From Bacteroidota bacterium (GTDB lineage: Bacteria > Bacteroidota > Ignavibacteria > Palsa-1295): DNA of 33,831 nt. The number at the start of each line of letters is the position of its first letter. The stretch's first letter is position 1. The notes beneath the pieces were generated by a model. That model made no database searches. It was not told where the DNA came from and saw nothing but the letters and a program-made list of their open reading frames with translations. The stretch is taken from NCBI GenBank assembly GCA_021324685.1, contig JAJPIQ010000075.1, forward strand, positions 1 through 33,831. The letters run 5' to 3'. Made by a program: the position numbers and the translations under genes. Below, in pieces: positions 33,725-33,831 of the stretch.

Positions 33725-33831
33725 TGTCATCCCCGCGGAGGCGGGGATCCAGTGGTCCAATGATGGGTACGGAGAAATTTCAGATCTCGCCTGGATTCCC
33801 GTTCCCAATCGGGTCGAGGACAGGCTACTCG
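33725..33831. repeat. Interspersed palindromic repeat, copy 2 (reaches window end)
   Basis: This is a same-orientation copy of the unit at 33576-33682. It has the same 107-bp length and differs at about eight positions, for example ATAGG/ATGGG, AAAGAT/AGAAAT and CGGTC/CAATC. It ends exactly at the window edge, so the element or an array of it may continue to the right. Confidence 0.88.

Larger units (their letters stand above)
33483..33831. other. 349-bp non-coding region carrying interspersed repeat copies
   Basis: No gene is supported. After about 90 bp of unremarkable sequence there are two copies of a 107-bp repeat separated by about 42 bp. A sequence at 33497-33511 (GACGTCGGAATGACG) resembles an inverted end of the same class of repeat (GTCATTCC), though this is weak. 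The short ORFs through here arise from the repeat. Confidence 0.8.

Noticed and set aside
33520-33808. Short ORFs with peptides such as VIPAEAGIQ and SSPRRRGSS
   Set aside because: These peptides are well-known products of translating GTCATCCCCGC-type intergenic repeats, not genes.

Overview
The window looks like a chromosomal segment from a moderately GC-rich member of the Bacteroidota/Chlorobiota/Ignavibacteriota/Kapaibacteriota (FCB) radiation. The evidence is the type IX secretion (T9SS) signature set: a PorU-like C25 sortase, PorV, a cargo-like protein with a C-terminal YPNP-type sorting tail, and a PorE-like OmpA protein. A TAnnTTTG-type promoter in front of amt and generally weak Shine-Dalgarno sequences agree with this. 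The exact phylum is inference. No tRNA, rRNA, CRISPR array, phage gene or transposase was seen.

Layout. 1-1429 (+): 3' part of yebC, then a TraB/GumN-type secreted protein. 1466-2704 (-): ammonium transporter amt. 2705-3269: a 565-bp non-coding stretch with several hairpins. 3270-9465 (+): porU, porV and a DUF5683-like envelope protein. 9466-13438 (-): recG, a membrane-anchored transglutaminase-like protein and a YdeI/DUF1801 protein. 13520-15823 (+): rnr (RNase R), divergent from recG across a 31-bp tandem duplication. 15726-20101 (-): a tightly packed set transcribed as SDR, TonB-receptor-like barrel, LOG-family protein, rlmB; the rlmB end overlaps the rnr end by 98 bp. 20154-21335 (+): dxr. 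21340-22398 (-): L-asparaginase. 22564-26196 (+): DUF486 membrane protein, small secreted protein with an 18-bp repeat, ruvB, O-methyltransferase, and a secreted protein with a carboxypeptidase-regulatory-like and a degenerate OmpA-like domain. 26236-27726 (+): GH5 hydrolase resembling endoglycoceramidase. 27710-31874 (-): large BNR-repeat T9SS cargo followed by a secreted protein of unknown function. 31977-33482 (+): PorE-like OmpA protein. 33483-33831: non-coding, with two copies of a 107-bp interspersed repeat.

How the genes fit together. The dominant theme is envelope biogenesis by T9SS. PorU and PorV are the outer-membrane sortase and cargo shuttle, the BNR protein is a predicted cargo, and the PorE-like protein could tether the machinery to peptidoglycan. 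Interleaved are housekeeping genes for RNA (rnr, rlmB), recombination (recG, ruvB), isoprenoid synthesis (dxr) and nitrogen metabolism (amt, asparaginase). Five convergent gene pairs meet with 36 bp or less between them, or overlap, so the genome is compact.

The least ordinary observations are the 31-bp duplication carrying a palindrome between recG and rnr, the SPOUT motif of rlmB encoded opposite the RNase R tail, the eight-unit 18-bp repeat giving a His/Arg-rich linker in the T9SS cargo, and the hairpin-rich region in front of porU. I did not find a convincing wholly new multi-gene system.
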